DNA of 64,000 nucleotides from Clostridiales bacterium. GTDB lineage: Bacteria > Bacillota > Clostridia > TANB77 > CAG-508. Within the stretch, counting starts at the first letter, position 1. Every line of letters begins with the position of its first letter. A program made the position numbers and the translations under genes. The stretch is taken from the NCBI GenBank assembly GCA_003507395.1, contig DNVW01000012.1:47085-111084 (forward strand), in the 5' to 3' direction. Shown here piece after piece: positions 34,622-44,648 of this stretch. The notes below the pieces were generated by a model. The model was not told the DNA's origin and made no database searches. It saw only the letters and a list, made by a program, of their open reading frames with translations.

Positions 34622-36865
34622 ATGGATTTTAAACAATGGAGAAATTTTAACACAACTGGAGAATGGACTAAAGAACTAGATGTTAGAGGATTTATTCAAG
34701 CAAATTATACTCCTTATGAAGGTAATTCTGATTTTTTAGCATCTCCTACTGAAAAAACAACTAAATTATGGGATAAAGTTTTAGAACTTTATAAAAAAGA
34801 AACAGAGAATAATGGAGTTCTTGATGTAGATGTAAAAACTCCATCTTCTATAAATGCTTATGAAGCAGGATATATTGACAAAAGTTTAGAGGAAATTGTT
34901 GGCTTTCAGACTGATGAACCTTTAAAAAGAGCTATTATGCCAAATGGTGGTATTAGGATTGTTGAAAAATCATGTGAAAGCTATGGGTATAAAGTAGATG
35001 AGAATATTGAATATATTTATCATAATTTAAGAAGGACCCATAATGATGGTGTTTTTGCAGTTTATACACCTGATGTAAGAGCTGCAAGAAGTTCACATTT
35101 AATAACTGGTCTTCCAGATGGCTATGGTCGTGGAAGAATTATTGGTGACTATAGAAGAGTTGCTTTATATGGTGTAGATGTTCTAATTAAAGAAAAACAA
35201 TTAGAATTAGAAACTTTAGATAGTGATGAATTTACTTATGCTATTATAAAAAATAGAGAAGAAATTTATGACCAAATTTTAGCTTTAGAAGAATTGAAAA
35301 AAATGGCTTTTAAATATGGTTTTGATATTTCTGTACCTGCTTCTAATGCTAAAGAGGCATTTCAATGGGTTTATTTTGGATATCTTGCAGCTATTAAAGA
35401 TCAAAATGGTGCTGCAATGAGTTTAGGAAGAACTACTACATTCTTAGATATATATGTAGAAAGAGATTTAAATGAAGGTACTTTAACTGAAGAACTTGCA
35501 CAAGAACTAATGGATCAATTTGTTATGAAATTAAGAATGGTTAGATTTTTAAGAGCTCCTGAATATAATTCTTTATTTAGTGGAGACCCTGTATGGGTTA
35601 CAGAAGTTTTAGGAGGTATGGGTATTGATGGTAGAACTTTAGTTACTAAAAATTCTTTTAGAATGTTACACACTTTAGTTAACTTAGGACCTGCTCCAGA
35701 ACCAAATTTAACTGTTTTATGGTCTAAAAACTTACCAGATGAATTTAAAAAATTCTGTGCTGAGATTTCTATTAAAACATCTTCTATTCAATATGAAAAT
35801 GATGATTTGATGAGAGTTACTTTGGGAGATGACTATGGAATAGCTTGTTGCGTATCTGCAATGAAAATAGGTAAACAAATGCAATTCTTCGGAGCTAGAG
35901 CAAACCTTGCTAAAACATTGTTATATGCTATTAATGGTGGTAGAGATGAAAAAAGCGGAAAGCAAATAACTCCAGAATTTGCTCCTATTACATCTGAATA
36001 TTTGGATTATGATGAAGTTATGGAAAAATTTGATAATATGATGGAATATGTTGCTAAAATATATATCAAAGCATTAAATGCTATTCATTATATGCATGAT
36101 AAATATTCTTATGAAGCTTTAGAAATGGCTTTACATGATAGCGAAAGAAATATTTTAAGAACAATGGCTTGCGGTATTGCTGGGCTTTCTGTTGTCGCTG
36201 ATTCTCTTTCTGCTATAAAATATGCAAAGGTAAAAGTTATTCGTGACGACACTGGGCTTGCTGTTGACTATCAAGTCGATGGTGAGTTTCCTAAATATGG
36301 AAATGATGATGATAGAGTTGATAGTATTGCAGTAGATGTTGTTAAAAAATTTATGAGAAAATTAGAAAAACATCATACTTATAGAAATGCAAGAGCTACA
36401 TTATCGATTTTAACAATTACTTCAAATGTTGTATATGGAAAAGCAACTGGAGCTACACCTGATGGTAGAGCTGCTGGAGAGCCATTCGGACCTGGTGCAA
36501 ACCCATTACATGGTAGAGATGTAAATGGTGCTTTAGCTGTAATGAATACTATAGCCAAGTTACCTTACGAATATGCTGAAGACGGAATTTCTTTTACATT
36601 TTCTATTACTCCTAATACATTAGGAAAAGATGAAGACTCTAAGATAAACAATTTAGTAAATATGTTAGATGGTTTCTTTATTCAAACAGGTCATCATATA
36701 AATGTAAATGTTTTTGATAGAGAATTATTAAAAGATGCAATGGAACATCCAGAAAAATATCCTCAACTTACAATTCGTGTTTCTGGATATGCTGTAAACT
36801 TTACAAAATTAACAAGAGAACAACAATTAGACGTTATAAATAGAACAATACATGAAAGAATATAG
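34622..36865 (+). CDS. pflB: Pyruvate formate-lyase (formate C-acetyltransferase)
   Basis: This 747-aa glycyl radical enzyme converts pyruvate and CoA to acetyl-CoA and formate in anaerobic fermentation. The adjacent catalytic cysteines are in GIACCVSAM near residue 411. The radical glycine is in RVSGYAVNF near residue 722. Length and ends match the family. It is followed after 59 bases by its activating enzyme. The sequence is well conserved and has no CGG codon, although TTC GGA and GAC GGA contexts occur. Presence indicates an oxygen-free life style. Confidence 0.97.
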   Translation: MDFKQWRNFNTTGEWTKELDVRGFIQANYTPYEGNSDFLASPTEKTTKLWDKVLELYKKETENNGVLDVDVKTPSSINAYEAGYIDKSLEEIVGFQTDEPLKRAIMPNGGIRIVEKSCESYGYKVDENIEYIYHNLRRTHNDGVFAVYTPDVRAARSSHLITGLPDGYGRGRIIGDYRRVALYGVDVLIKEKQLELETLDSDEFTYAIIKNREEIYDQILALEELKKMAFKYGFDISVPASNAKEAFQWVYFGYLAAIKDQNGAAMSLGRTTTFLDIYVERDLNEGTLTEELAQELMDQFVMKLRMVRFLRAPEYNSLFSGDPVWVTEVLGGMGIDGRTLVTKNSFRMLHTLVNLGPAPEPNLTVLWSKNLPDEFKKFCAEISIKTSSIQYENDDLMRVTLGDDYGIACCVSAMKIGKQMQFFGARANLAKTLLYAINGGRDEKSGKQITPEFAPITSEYLDYDEVMEKFDNMMEYVAKIYIKALNAIHYMHDKYSYEALEMALHDSERNILRTMACGIAGLSVVADSLSAIKYAKVKVIRDDTGLAVDYQVDGEFPKYGNDDDRVDSIAVDVVKKFMRKLEKHHTYRNARATLSILTITSNVVYGKATGATPDGRAAGEPFGPGANPLHGRDVNGALAVMNTIAKLPYEYAEDGISFTFSITPNTLGKDEDSKINNLVNMLDGFFIQTGHHINVNVFDRELLKDAMEHPEKYPQLTIRVSGYAVNFTKLTREQQLDVINRTIHERI

Positions 36866-36924
36866 GTATAATTTTGTTATTCAATAATATTGAATAGTTT
36901 TTATTAATGATTGGAGAAATAATT

Positions 36925-37659
36925 ATGGAAAGTAAACTTGCTAAAATACATTCTTTTGAAACTTTTGGAACAGTTGATGGACCTGGAATAAGGTTTGTAA
37001 TTTTTATGCAAGGATGCTCTTTAAAGTGTAAGTATTGTCAAAACAGGGACACGTGGATGTTAGACGCTGGTAAACAGTACTCTGTTGATGAACTTTTAGC
37101 GAAAATTGGAAGATATAAGAATTATTTTATTCCTTCTGGTGGAGGAGTTACTGTTAGTGGTGGAGAGCCTTTATTGCAAATGGACTTTTTAATAGAACTT
37201 TTTACTAGGTTAAAAAGGCAAAATATTAATACTGCAATAGATACTTCTGGCTCTTTTCCTCTTACAGATAAATTAAAAACACTGATTAATTTAACAGATT
37301 TATTTCTATTAGATATAAAATGTATCAATGATGAAATCTGTAAAGATTTAACAGGTGTTTCTAATAAGTTAGAACTAGATTTTGCTAAATATCTAAGCAC
37401 AATTGGTAAAGATATGTGGATTAGACAAGTTTTAGTTCCTGGATATACTGATAAAGAAGAAGATTTATTAAATTTAAAGAAATTTTTATCTAGCTTAAAA
37501 ACAGTTAAAAAATTAGAAATTTTGCCATATCATGATATGGGCAAATACAAGTGGGAAAATCTAGGTTGCAAATACGAATTAGAAGGTGTACGTTTAGCAA
37601 CACAACAAGATGTAGCAAGAGCTAAAGATATTTTAGGTTCAATTGGGGACTGTCCCTAA
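36925..37659 (+). CDS. pflA: Pyruvate formate-lyase-activating enzyme (radical SAM)
   Basis: This 244-aa radical SAM enzyme puts the radical on PflB. It carries the iron-sulphur motif CSLKCKYC near residue 32 and the GGGVTVSGGEP segment. The start is MESKLAKIHSF at 36925, 7 bases after GGAGA. The normal C-terminus would be near AKDILGS; the last five residues IGDCP and the stop come from the dispersed repeat that begins at 37640. This is a small tail exchange that probably does not harm activity. Confidence 0.95.
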   Translation: MESKLAKIHSFETFGTVDGPGIRFVIFMQGCSLKCKYCQNRDTWMLDAGKQYSVDELLAKIGRYKNYFIPSGGGVTVSGGEPLLQMDFLIELFTRLKRQNINTAIDTSGSFPLTDKLKTLINLTDLFLLDIKCINDEICKDLTGVSNKLELDFAKYLSTIGKDMWIRQVLVPGYTDKEEDLLNLKKFLSSLKTVKKLEILPYHDMGKYKWENLGCKYELEGVRLATQQDVARAKDILGSIGDCP

Positions 37660-37701
37660 TTGGGCAAATAGGACAATTGGGGACTGTCCCCAATTGTCCT
37701 A
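37640..37701. repeat. REP-like dispersed repeat, copy 3 (two tandem units)
   Basis: Two AATTGGGGACTGTCCC units in tandem lie between convergent pflA and dtd. The element encodes the end of pflA and touches the stop of dtd. Confidence 0.85.
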
Positions 37702-38136
37702 TTTTTCTAATATTATCGTTACTGGTCCATCATTTAGTAATGATACTTTCATATCTGCTCCAAATATTCCTTTTTCCACTTTTATTTCATTTTTCTTACA
37801 TTCTTCACAAAAATATTCATATAATACATTTGCCATTTCTGGCTTTGCCGCATTTACAAATGATGGTCTGTTTCCTTCACTACAATCTGCATATAATGTA
37901 AATTGTGATATTATTAAAAGTTCTCCTCCTACATCTTTTAAGCCTAAATTCATCTTTCCATTTTCATCTTCAAATATTCTTAATTTGCATAATTTTTTCA
38001 CTAAATAATCCGCCTCTTTTTTTGTGTCAGTATGTGTAATACCTACTAATACCAAAAAACCTTTTCCTATTTTTCCTACTATATTTCCTTCTACTTCTAC
38101 TTTTGCATTTTTCACTCTTTGTATAACTAATTTCAT
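37699..38136 (-). CDS. dtd: D-aminoacyl-tRNA deacylase
   Basis: This 145-aa enzyme removes D-amino acids (and glycine from tRNA-Ala) from mis-charged tRNA. It shows the substrate-pocket motif SQFTLYADCSEGNRPSF and the C-terminal NDGPVTIIL, with the Gly-x-Pro type motif that gives chiral proofreading. Length is normal. It converges with pflA, with the repeat between them. The ATG follows AGGAGGCAA. Confidence 0.95.
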   Translation of the reverse strand: MKLVIQRVKNAKVEVEGNIVGKIGKGFLVLVGITHTDTKKEADYLVKKLCKLRIFEDENGKMNLGLKDVGGELLIISQFTLYADCSEGNRPSFVNAAKPEMANVLYEYFCEECKKNEIKVEKGIFGADMKVSLLNDGPVTIILEK

Positions 38137-38227
38137 TTTTTGCCTCCTTGTTATTATAATAATATATCTTTATTTTTTTATCAATATCATCATTTATTTT
38201 TTGCGATTACTTGTTGTCAATATTTTA

Positions 38228-38282
38228 GGGGTGTCCCAAATTGAGCAAGTTGGACAATTGGGGACTGTCCCTAATTGTCCAA
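38228..38282 (+). repeat. REP-like dispersed repeat, copy 4
   Basis: GGGGTGTCCCAAATTGAGC followed by GGACAATTGGGGACTGTCCC, in the divergent dtd-asnS intergenic region, about 60 bases before asnS. Confidence 0.85.
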
Positions 38283-38346
38283 AAAGACTTGTTTTTTTTT
38301 GATTTTTTTTATATAATAGTGCCATAATAATTTAAGGAGGCTTATT

Positions 38347-39744
38347 ATGGATTTTAAAAAGGTTTTAGTTAAAGATTTATATAAAGATGTAAATTCTTAT
38401 GTTGGTGATATTGTAGAAGTTTCTGGTTGGGTTAAAACAGTTAGAGATTCTAAAAGTTTTGGTTTTATTGAATTAAATGATGGTTCTTTTTTTCAAAATG
38501 TTCAAATTGTGTTTGATACAGGACTTGGAAATTTCGAAAATATTAGGAAACTGAGCATTAGCTCTTCTATTATTGTAGTTGGAGAAGTTGTTAAAACTGA
38601 AAATGCTAAACAACCTTTTGAAATAAAGGCTAATAATATTGATATAGTTAATGTGGCTGATTCTGATTATCCTCTTCAAAAGAAAAGACATTCTTTTGAA
38701 TATTTAAGAACCGTTTCACATTTAAGACCTAGAACTAATACATTTAATGCAGTTTTTAGAGTAAGATCTGTACTTTCATTTGCAATTCATAAATTTTTTA
38801 ATGAAAGAGGATTTGTATATGTTCATACTCCTATTATAACTGGTAGTGATTGTGAAGGAGCTGGTGAAATGTTCCAAGTAACAACTTTAGATGTTGAAAA
38901 CGCTCCTAAAAATGCAGATGGTTCAATAGATTATTCTCAAGATTTTTTTGGAAAACAAGCCCATCTTACTGTTAGCGGTCAATTAGATGTTGAAACATAT
39001 GCACATGCTTTTAGAAATGTTTATACTTTTGGTCCAACTTTTAGGGCTGAAAATTCTAATACTGTAAAACATGCTGCTGAATTTTGGATGATTGAACCTG
39101 AAATATGCTTTGCAGATTTAAATGATGATATGAATTTGGCTGAAGATATGATTAAATATATTATTTCTTATGTTTTAGAAAATGCTCCTGAAGAAATGGA
39201 ATTTTTCAACAAATTTATAGATACAAATCTATTTGACAGATTACACAATGTTTTAAATTCTGATTTTGGAAGAATAACATATACAGATGCTATTAAGGAA
39301 TTAGAAAAAGTAAATGATAAATTTCAATATCCTGTTACTTGGGGTACAGATATTCAAACCGAGCATGAAAGATATTTGAGTGAAGTAGTTTTCAAAAGAC
39401 CTGTTTTTGTGACTGATTATCCAAAAGAAATTAAAGCATTTTATATGAAGTTAAATGATGATGGTAAAACTGTTGCTGCAACAGACTTATTAGTACCTGG
39501 TATTGGTGAAATAATCGGTGGTAGTCAAAGAGAAGATGATTTTGATAAATTAAAAAATAGATTAAAAGAATTAAATTTACGTGAAGATGATTATTGGTGG
39601 TATTTAGATTTACGTAGATATGGAAGTTGTAAACATGCAGGATTTGGCTTGGGTTTTGAAAGAATGATGATGTATTTAACTGGTATGCAAAATATTCGTG
39701 ATGTTCTTTCATTTCCAAGAACTCCTAAAAATTGTGAGTTTTAA
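38347..39744 (+). CDS. asnS: Asparaginyl-tRNA synthetase
   Basis: This 465-aa class II synthetase has an N-terminal OB-fold anticodon-binding domain (VEVSGWVKTVRDSKSFGFIE) and a catalytic core with FRAENSNTVKHAAEFWMIEP and the motif 3 segment GFGLGFERMMMYLTGMQNIR. RDVLSFPRTP at the end is typical of AsnRS. The ATG follows AAGGAGG. It is transcribed alone, ending at the palindromic terminator at 39775. Confidence 0.97.
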   Translation: MDFKKVLVKDLYKDVNSYVGDIVEVSGWVKTVRDSKSFGFIELNDGSFFQNVQIVFDTGLGNFENIRKLSISSSIIVVGEVVKTENAKQPFEIKANNIDIVNVADSDYPLQKKRHSFEYLRTVSHLRPRTNTFNAVFRVRSVLSFAIHKFFNERGFVYVHTPIITGSDCEGAGEMFQVTTLDVENAPKNADGSIDYSQDFFGKQAHLTVSGQLDVETYAHAFRNVYTFGPTFRAENSNTVKHAAEFWMIEPEICFADLNDDMNLAEDMIKYIISYVLENAPEEMEFFNKFIDTNLFDRLHNVLNSDFGRITYTDAIKELEKVNDKFQYPVTWGTDIQTEHERYLSEVVFKRPVFVTDYPKEIKAFYMKLNDDGKTVAATDLLVPGIGEIIGGSQREDDFDKLKNRLKELNLREDDYWWYLDLRRYGSCKHAGFGLGFERMMMYLTGMQNIRDVLSFPRTPKNCEF

Positions 39745-39774
39745 TATTAATTTAACTAAATAATCTTTTTATAC

Positions 39775-39824
39775 ACAAAGCGCCCATTCGAAATGTTAAG
39801 TTTCGAAAAGGCGCTTTGTTTTCG
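39775..39824. terminator. Strong bidirectional terminator after asnS
   Basis: The outer stem is CAAAGCGCC/GGCGCTTTG and the inner ATTCGAAA/TTTCGAA, followed by TTTTC. Confidence 0.85.
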
Positions 39825-39825
39825 C

Positions 39826-39921
39826 TCAGTTATATAGAATCATCGACAGAACCATAAATATAACTGTCCCCCACATTATGAGGGATAGTATCCACCATAA
39901 AATTTTAAACGTAAATTTCAT
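39826..39921 (-). CDS. 31-aa hydrophobic peptide
   Basis: The ATG (39919-39921) is 10 bases after AAAGGAG. The 31 residues (MKFTFKILWWILSLIMWGTV...) form one membrane helix with three Trp. It ends just before the asnS terminator hairpin on the opposite strand. No family is recognised. It may be a small membrane peptide or a type I toxin-like peptide; neither is shown. The binding site is good but the length is too short for certainty. Confidence 0.45.
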   Translation of the reverse strand: MKFTFKILWWILSLIMWGTVIFMVLSMILYN

Positions 39922-39985
39922 AGCATTGATACTCCTTTCAGCATTTTTGTATTTTTATTATATATCATATTACATAATATTTCAA

Positions 39986-40783
39986 CTAATTTAATTTTAA
40001 TTTTTCTGTTCTTACATATTCATATACAATTATTGCTGTTGCTACAGATGCATTTAAACTTTCTGTTTTTCCTAACATTGGAATTTTTACTTTTTGATCT
40101 GCTAATTCTTGTATTTCTTTGGATACCCCTTTTGATTCATTGCCTATTACTATTACTTTTTTATTGTATTTTATATCATATATACTATTTTCTGTCTCCA
40201 GAGATGTTACTACTATGTCATATTTATGTTTCTTTATATTCTTTAATGTTTGAATTAAATCTTCTGTTTCTATTACATTTACTCTAAAGATAGCTCCCAT
40301 TGTAGAGCGTACTACTTTTGGATTATAGCAGTCTGCTGTATCAGAAGACACTATTATTTGTTTTAAGTTTGCACTATCTACTGTTCTTAAAATAGTGCCT
40401 AAATTACCTGGGTCTTGTATTCCGTCTAATACTATTATTATATCTTCATTATAGTTTATTTGCTCTTCTTTATTATTTTTTTCTATTACACTTAATATTC
40501 CTTGTGGTGCTTTTACATCTGATATTAAATTAAATACTTTTTCTGTTACATATATACATTCATATTTCGCTATTTCATATAATAAGTTTTTATCTATTAT
40601 TTTTTCTTTTAAACATTCTTCACATATTACTATTAATTTAATTTTGGCATTTTCTTCTATTGCCTCTTTTATTAGTTTTATTCCCTCTACTATATATTCA
40701 TTTTGCAAATCTCTATATTTCTTTTCTTTTAATTTTCTAATATTTTTTATTACTTCATTATCTTTACTTGAAATTATATTCAT
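39986..40783 (-). CDS. SpoU/TrmH-family RNA 2'-O-methyltransferase
   Basis: This 265-aa SPOUT enzyme has an N-terminal substrate-binding domain (1-95, NEYIVEGIKLIKEAIEE). The methyltransferase domain carries motif 1 DGIQDPGNLGTILRT, motif 2 VIGNESKGVSKEI and motif 3 KIPMLGKTESLNASVA. It methylates a 23S rRNA or tRNA ribose; the exact target (RlmB-like or TsnR-like) cannot be set. The start follows GAAAGAGGTGC. Monocistronic. Confidence 0.9.
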   Translation of the reverse strand: MNIISSKDNEVIKNIRKLKEKKYRDLQNEYIVEGIKLIKEAIEENAKIKLIVICEECLKEKIIDKNLLYEIAKYECIYVTEKVFNLISDVKAPQGILSVIEKNNKEEQINYNEDIIIVLDGIQDPGNLGTILRTVDSANLKQIIVSSDTADCYNPKVVRSTMGAIFRVNVIETEDLIQTLKNIKKHKYDIVVTSLETENSIYDIKYNKKVIVIGNESKGVSKEIQELADQKVKIPMLGKTESLNASVATAIIVYEYVRTEKLKLN

Positions 40784-40844
40784 TTTGCACCTCTTTCTAT
40801 TTTGGATTCATATATTCAAAACCATTGTTGTGAGTACTCTGTAA

Positions 40845-40870
40845 AAAGAAGAGCGGTGTATTAGCACCGC
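40845..40870 (-). terminator. Terminator of the 110-aa membrane protein gene
   Basis: On the minus strand, GCGGTG and CACCGC arms are followed by TCTTCTTTTT. Confidence 0.7.
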
Positions 40871-40877
40871 ACACCGT

Positions 40878-41210
40878 TCATTTTTTTATCTTTCTTATCC
40901 TTTTCATCTCTTTGATGCCTAACCTTAAAGTTAGAATGCCCAGCACAATAGCAAGTGCTATAAATGCTAGTCCTATAATTATCTCACTAGTCTCCGCTAA
41001 AGCTATACTTCTCATAATTGTTGTATATAACTGCATTAATGCAATTATATACAAGGTTCCGCTTCCAAAGAAGCATAAGACTGCCACTCTCCATTTTCCT
41101 AATAAGCAATACATTATTATCAGCAACATCAATGCCAAGGTGGCTAGGATAGTTAGTCTTAGTATTTCCCCTAATGTCCGACAAATACTTTCAACAATTT
41201 GCATATACAT
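40878..41210 (-). CDS. Hypothetical three-helix membrane protein with atypical codon use
   Basis: This 110-aa protein has hydrophobic helices at about 16-38, 45-65 and 75-98 and a basic end (KEMKRIRKIKK). The ATG follows GTAGGAGG. No family recognised. It uses GC-richer codons (GCC, CTC, ATC) than its neighbours, which suggests recent transfer. Its Arg-12 is encoded by CGG (in IVESICRTLGEI), the only in-frame CGG I found in the window outside the frameshift sites. If CGG were skipped here, translation would stop after two more codons. Confidence 0.6.
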   Translation of the reverse strand: MYMQIVESICRTLGEILRLTILATLALMLLIIMYCLLGKWRVAVLCFFGSGTLYIIALMQLYTTIMRSIALAETSEIIIGLAFIALAIVLGILTLRLGIKEMKRIRKIKK

Positions 41211-41258
41211 ATAATGAACCTCCTACGTTTTTAGTGTATGCATTTATATTATATCATA

Positions 41259-44200
41259 TTATTTAACATAAGTCAAAAATGCCTTAATTTCCTCTATTAT
41301 TTTATTTCCAATGTTCAATGTTATATATGGTTCTACTCCTGTAGAGAATCTTATATTACTACTATATTTTTTAATTAATTTATCAACTATTTCTGGATTA
41401 AACTTTGATTTATCAAAATAGAATACCACTTTGTCTTTTCTTTGAGATATTTTTAGTACATTAGCTTCTTTGCATAAATTTTTAATTCTTGCTATTTCTA
41501 TTAAATTTTCTAATTCTTCTGGCATATGCCCATATCTATCTATTATTTCATCTATGACGTTTTGTATGTCTTCTTCTGTTCTGCATAATGCTATGTTCTG
41601 ATATATTTCTATCTTTTGACTATTAGATTCTATAAAGTTATCTGGTATATAACTTGAAACATCTATATCTAGTTGTATATCTTGTTCTTCTTTTACTTCA
41701 ATTCCTTTCATTTCTTTTACCACTTCATCTAATAATCTACAATATGTATCATATCCTACTTGCTCCATGTGTCCATGTTGTATTTCTCCTAATAAGCTTC
41801 CCGCTCCTCTAATTTCTAAATCTCTCATTGCTATTTTAAATCCAGAACCAAATTCAGTAAACTCTTTTATTGCCTTTAATCTTTTATCCGCTACCTCTGA
41901 TAATAGTTTTTCCCTTTTATATGTTATATATGCATATGCTTGCCTATCACTTCTTCCTACTCTTCCTCTTATTTGATATAATTGTGCCAATCCTAATCTA
42001 TCAGCATTTTCTACTATTATTGTATTTGCATTTGGTATATCTATTCCAGATTCTAGTATTGTTGTACAAACAAGTACATCTATTTTTTTCTGTATAAAGT
42101 CCATCATAATTTGTTCCAATTCCTTACCTGTCATTTTCCCATGTGCAAATCCCACCTTTGCCTCTGGAACGAGCTTAGATACTTCATTTGACTTTTTTTC
42201 TATTCCTTCTACTTTATTGTATAAATAAAATACTTGACCATTTCTTTCTATTTCTCTTGTTATTGCTTCTTTTACAACTTCATCATCATATTCTAATACA
42301 TAAGTTTGAACTGGCCTTCTGTTTTGTGGTGGCTCATATATAACTGACATATCTCTAATTCCTAATATAGACATATGTAATGTTCTAGGTATAGGTGTTG
42401 CAGTCATTGTTAATACATCTACACTATTTTTTAATTGTTTTATCTTTTCCTTGTCTTGTACTCCAAATCTATGCTCTTCATCTATAATAAGTAAACCTAA
42501 ATCTTTAAATTCTACATCCTTGCTTAATATCCTATGAGTCCCTATTACAATATCAATTTCTCCTAATTTTAGTTTTTTTATAACATTTTCTTGTTCTTTT
42601 GTTGTTCTGAATCGATTTAATAATTCAACATTTATAGCAAACTCACTCATTCTTGTTTTAAACTCTTCATATTGTTGGTTTGCTAGTACAGTAGTTGGTA
42701 CTAAATATGCTACTTGTTTTTGATCCATAACTGCTTTAAATGCTAATCTTATTGCTACTTCTGTTTTTCCATATCCAACATCTCCACAAAGTAATCTATC
42801 CATTGGCTTTGCTTGTTCCATATCCTTTTTAGCTTCTTCTATACATCTTAGCTGGTCATCTGTTTCTTGATATGGAAATTCGTCTTCAAATTGCTTTTGC
42901 CATTCATTATCTTTTGAAAAAGCAAATCCTTGCATTTTTTGTCTTTTTGCATATAGTTCTATTAAATCTTTTGCAACCTCTCTTAGATTATTTTTAACTC
43001 TATTTTTAGTGTTTTCCCATTCTTTGCTTCCAAGTCTATTTAGTCTTGGTTCTTTATCACCGGTTCCTATATATTTTCTAACTGTATCTAATGAACTTGT
43101 TGGAACATACAATATGTCTTCATCTTTATACTTTATTTTGATATAATCCTTTGTAACTTTGTCTGCTGTAATTGTGTTTATTCCTATAAATTCACCTATA
43201 CCGTGTGATTTATGCACTACATAATCACCCGGCTTTAAATCTGCATATACTACTTTTTGAGCTTCTTTAAACGCATTTGAACTTTTTTTCCTTTTTGCTA
43301 CTTGTTCTAAACCTTCACTCATATTTATAACTACAAGTTTTAGGTCATAACATTCAAAACCGGATGAAATACTTCCCAATGTAACAATTACTTCGCCATT
43401 TTTTACATTTTCGATTTTTTCTGCATATTTATGTGGTATTTGTCTATCATTTAATAAATTCAATATTTTCTTACACGTATTTTGTGTCCCACCCAATATT
43501 ATTATTTTCTTGTTGTCATTTATATATGTTTTTATATCTGCTATTACTATATCTATTTCTGATTTGAAAAAGTTTATTGTTCTATATCTAAATTCATATC
43601 TATTTTGATGTGTATATAAATCACTTTCTTGTAAATATATTGTTTGCATATTTTTTAAATCATATTCAAATCCACTAATGTTTTTAATTGTTTCTGGTAT
43701 AAATTTTTCTTTTTCTATTAATGATTTTATTAAATTATTATTATCTAAAATTATATTGTTTTTTCTAGCTTCTATTTTTGAATTTTCATCTATAAATATA
43801 ATATAATTTTTATTAATATAATCTAAAATTGTATTTTGTTCTTCGTAAAATTCATTAAAATATTTATCTATTTTGCTTATATATGAACCATTTCTTATCA
43901 TTTCTATATCTGATTGTTCATTATATTTTTGTTCTATCTTTTTACATACATCTTCTATATTTTCTACTATAAATTCATGTGCTGGCTTTATAAGAACTTC
44001 TTGTACCATTTCTGTTGATCTTTGTGAAGCAATATTAAAATATCTTATTGAATCAACTTCATCTCCCCAAAACTCTATTCTTATTCCTTGTTTTTCTGAT
44101 AAGCCTATATCTACTATTCCGCCTCTTATACTAAATTGGCCTTTATTTTCTACCAAGTCGTTTCTTTCATATCCTAATAATATCAAATTTTGTTTTATTG

Positions 44201-44648
44201 TTTCTAAATCATAAGTATCTCCTATTTTAAACTGTATTACATATTTATATAATAACTCTTTAGAAATCATTTTTTGCATAAGTGCTTCTACTGTTGTAAT
44301 TACTATGTCAGTCTTATTTTCTTTTATTTTATTTAATACTTCTATTCTTTCATATGGTATATCTTTACTTTCTACCTCATAGTCATATGCAACTATTTCT
44401 CTTCTTGGAAAGTAATCTATATTTTTCATAAAATATTTTAAATCTTCTAGCATTTTCTTTGCTTTTATTTCATTATATGTAATGATTAGTATTGGTCTTT
44501 TTACAACTTCGCTAGTTGCACTTATTATTTGAACTTTTCCTACGTCAGCTAAGCCCGATAATTCTATCGGACTTATTTTATTTTTTACATCTGATATATA
44601 CTCTTTAAATTTTTGAGTGTTCTCTAGCTCCTGAATTAAGTATTTCAT
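41259..44648 (-). CDS. mfd: Transcription-repair coupling factor
   Basis: This 1,129-aa ATP-dependent translocase removes stalled RNA polymerase and recruits UvrA. The N-terminal UvrB-homology region starts the protein, the RNA-polymerase-interaction domain follows (PGDYVVHKSHGIGEFIGI), then the helicase motor with Walker A LLCGDVGYGKTEVAIRLAF, DEEH box IIDEEHRFGVQDK, TATPIPRT and QIRGRVGRS. The C-terminal TRCF domain closes it. All domains are complete. It is divergent from ylbJ. Confidence 0.97.
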   Translation of the reverse strand: MKYLIQELENTQKFKEYISDVKNKISPIELSGLADVGKVQIISATSEVVKRPILIITYNEIKAKKMLEDLKYFMKNIDYFPRREIVAYDYEVESKDIPYERIEVLNKIKENKTDIVITTVEALMQKMISKELLYKYVIQFKIGDTYDLETIKQNLILLGYERNDLVENKGQFSIRGGIVDIGLSEKQGIRIEFWGDEVDSIRYFNIASQRSTEMVQEVLIKPAHEFIVENIEDVCKKIEQKYNEQSDIEMIRNGSYISKIDKYFNEFYEEQNTILDYINKNYIIFIDENSKIEARKNNIILDNNNLIKSLIEKEKFIPETIKNISGFEYDLKNMQTIYLQESDLYTHQNRYEFRYRTINFFKSEIDIVIADIKTYINDNKKIIILGGTQNTCKKILNLLNDRQIPHKYAEKIENVKNGEVIVTLGSISSGFECYDLKLVVINMSEGLEQVAKRKKSSNAFKEAQKVVYADLKPGDYVVHKSHGIGEFIGINTITADKVTKDYIKIKYKDEDILYVPTSSLDTVRKYIGTGDKEPRLNRLGSKEWENTKNRVKNNLREVAKDLIELYAKRQKMQGFAFSKDNEWQKQFEDEFPYQETDDQLRCIEEAKKDMEQAKPMDRLLCGDVGYGKTEVAIRLAFKAVMDQKQVAYLVPTTVLANQQYEEFKTRMSEFAINVELLNRFRTTKEQENVIKKLKLGEIDIVIGTHRILSKDVEFKDLGLLIIDEEHRFGVQDKEKIKQLKNSVDVLTMTATPIPRTLHMSILGIRDMSVIYEPPQNRRPVQTYVLEYDDEVVKEAITREIERNGQVFYLYNKVEGIEKKSNEVSKLVPEAKVGFAHGKMTGKELEQIMMDFIQKKIDVLVCTTILESGIDIPNANTIIVENADRLGLAQLYQIRGRVGRSDRQAYAYITYKREKLLSEVADKRLKAIKEFTEFGSGFKIAMRDLEIRGAGSLLGEIQHGHMEQVGYDTYCRLLDEVVKEMKGIEVKEEQDIQLDIDVSSYIPDNFIESNSQKIEIYQNIALCRTEEDIQNVIDEIIDRYGHMPEELENLIEIARIKNLCKEANVLKISQRKDKVVFYFDKSKFNPEIVDKLIKKYSSNIRFSTGVEPYITLNIGNKIIEEIKAFLTYVK

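Noticed and set aside
40912..41214. Plus-strand 100-codon ORF opposite the 110-aa membrane protein
   Set aside because: The minus-strand ORF has a clear AGGAGG site, membrane helices and a terminator; the plus ORF has none.
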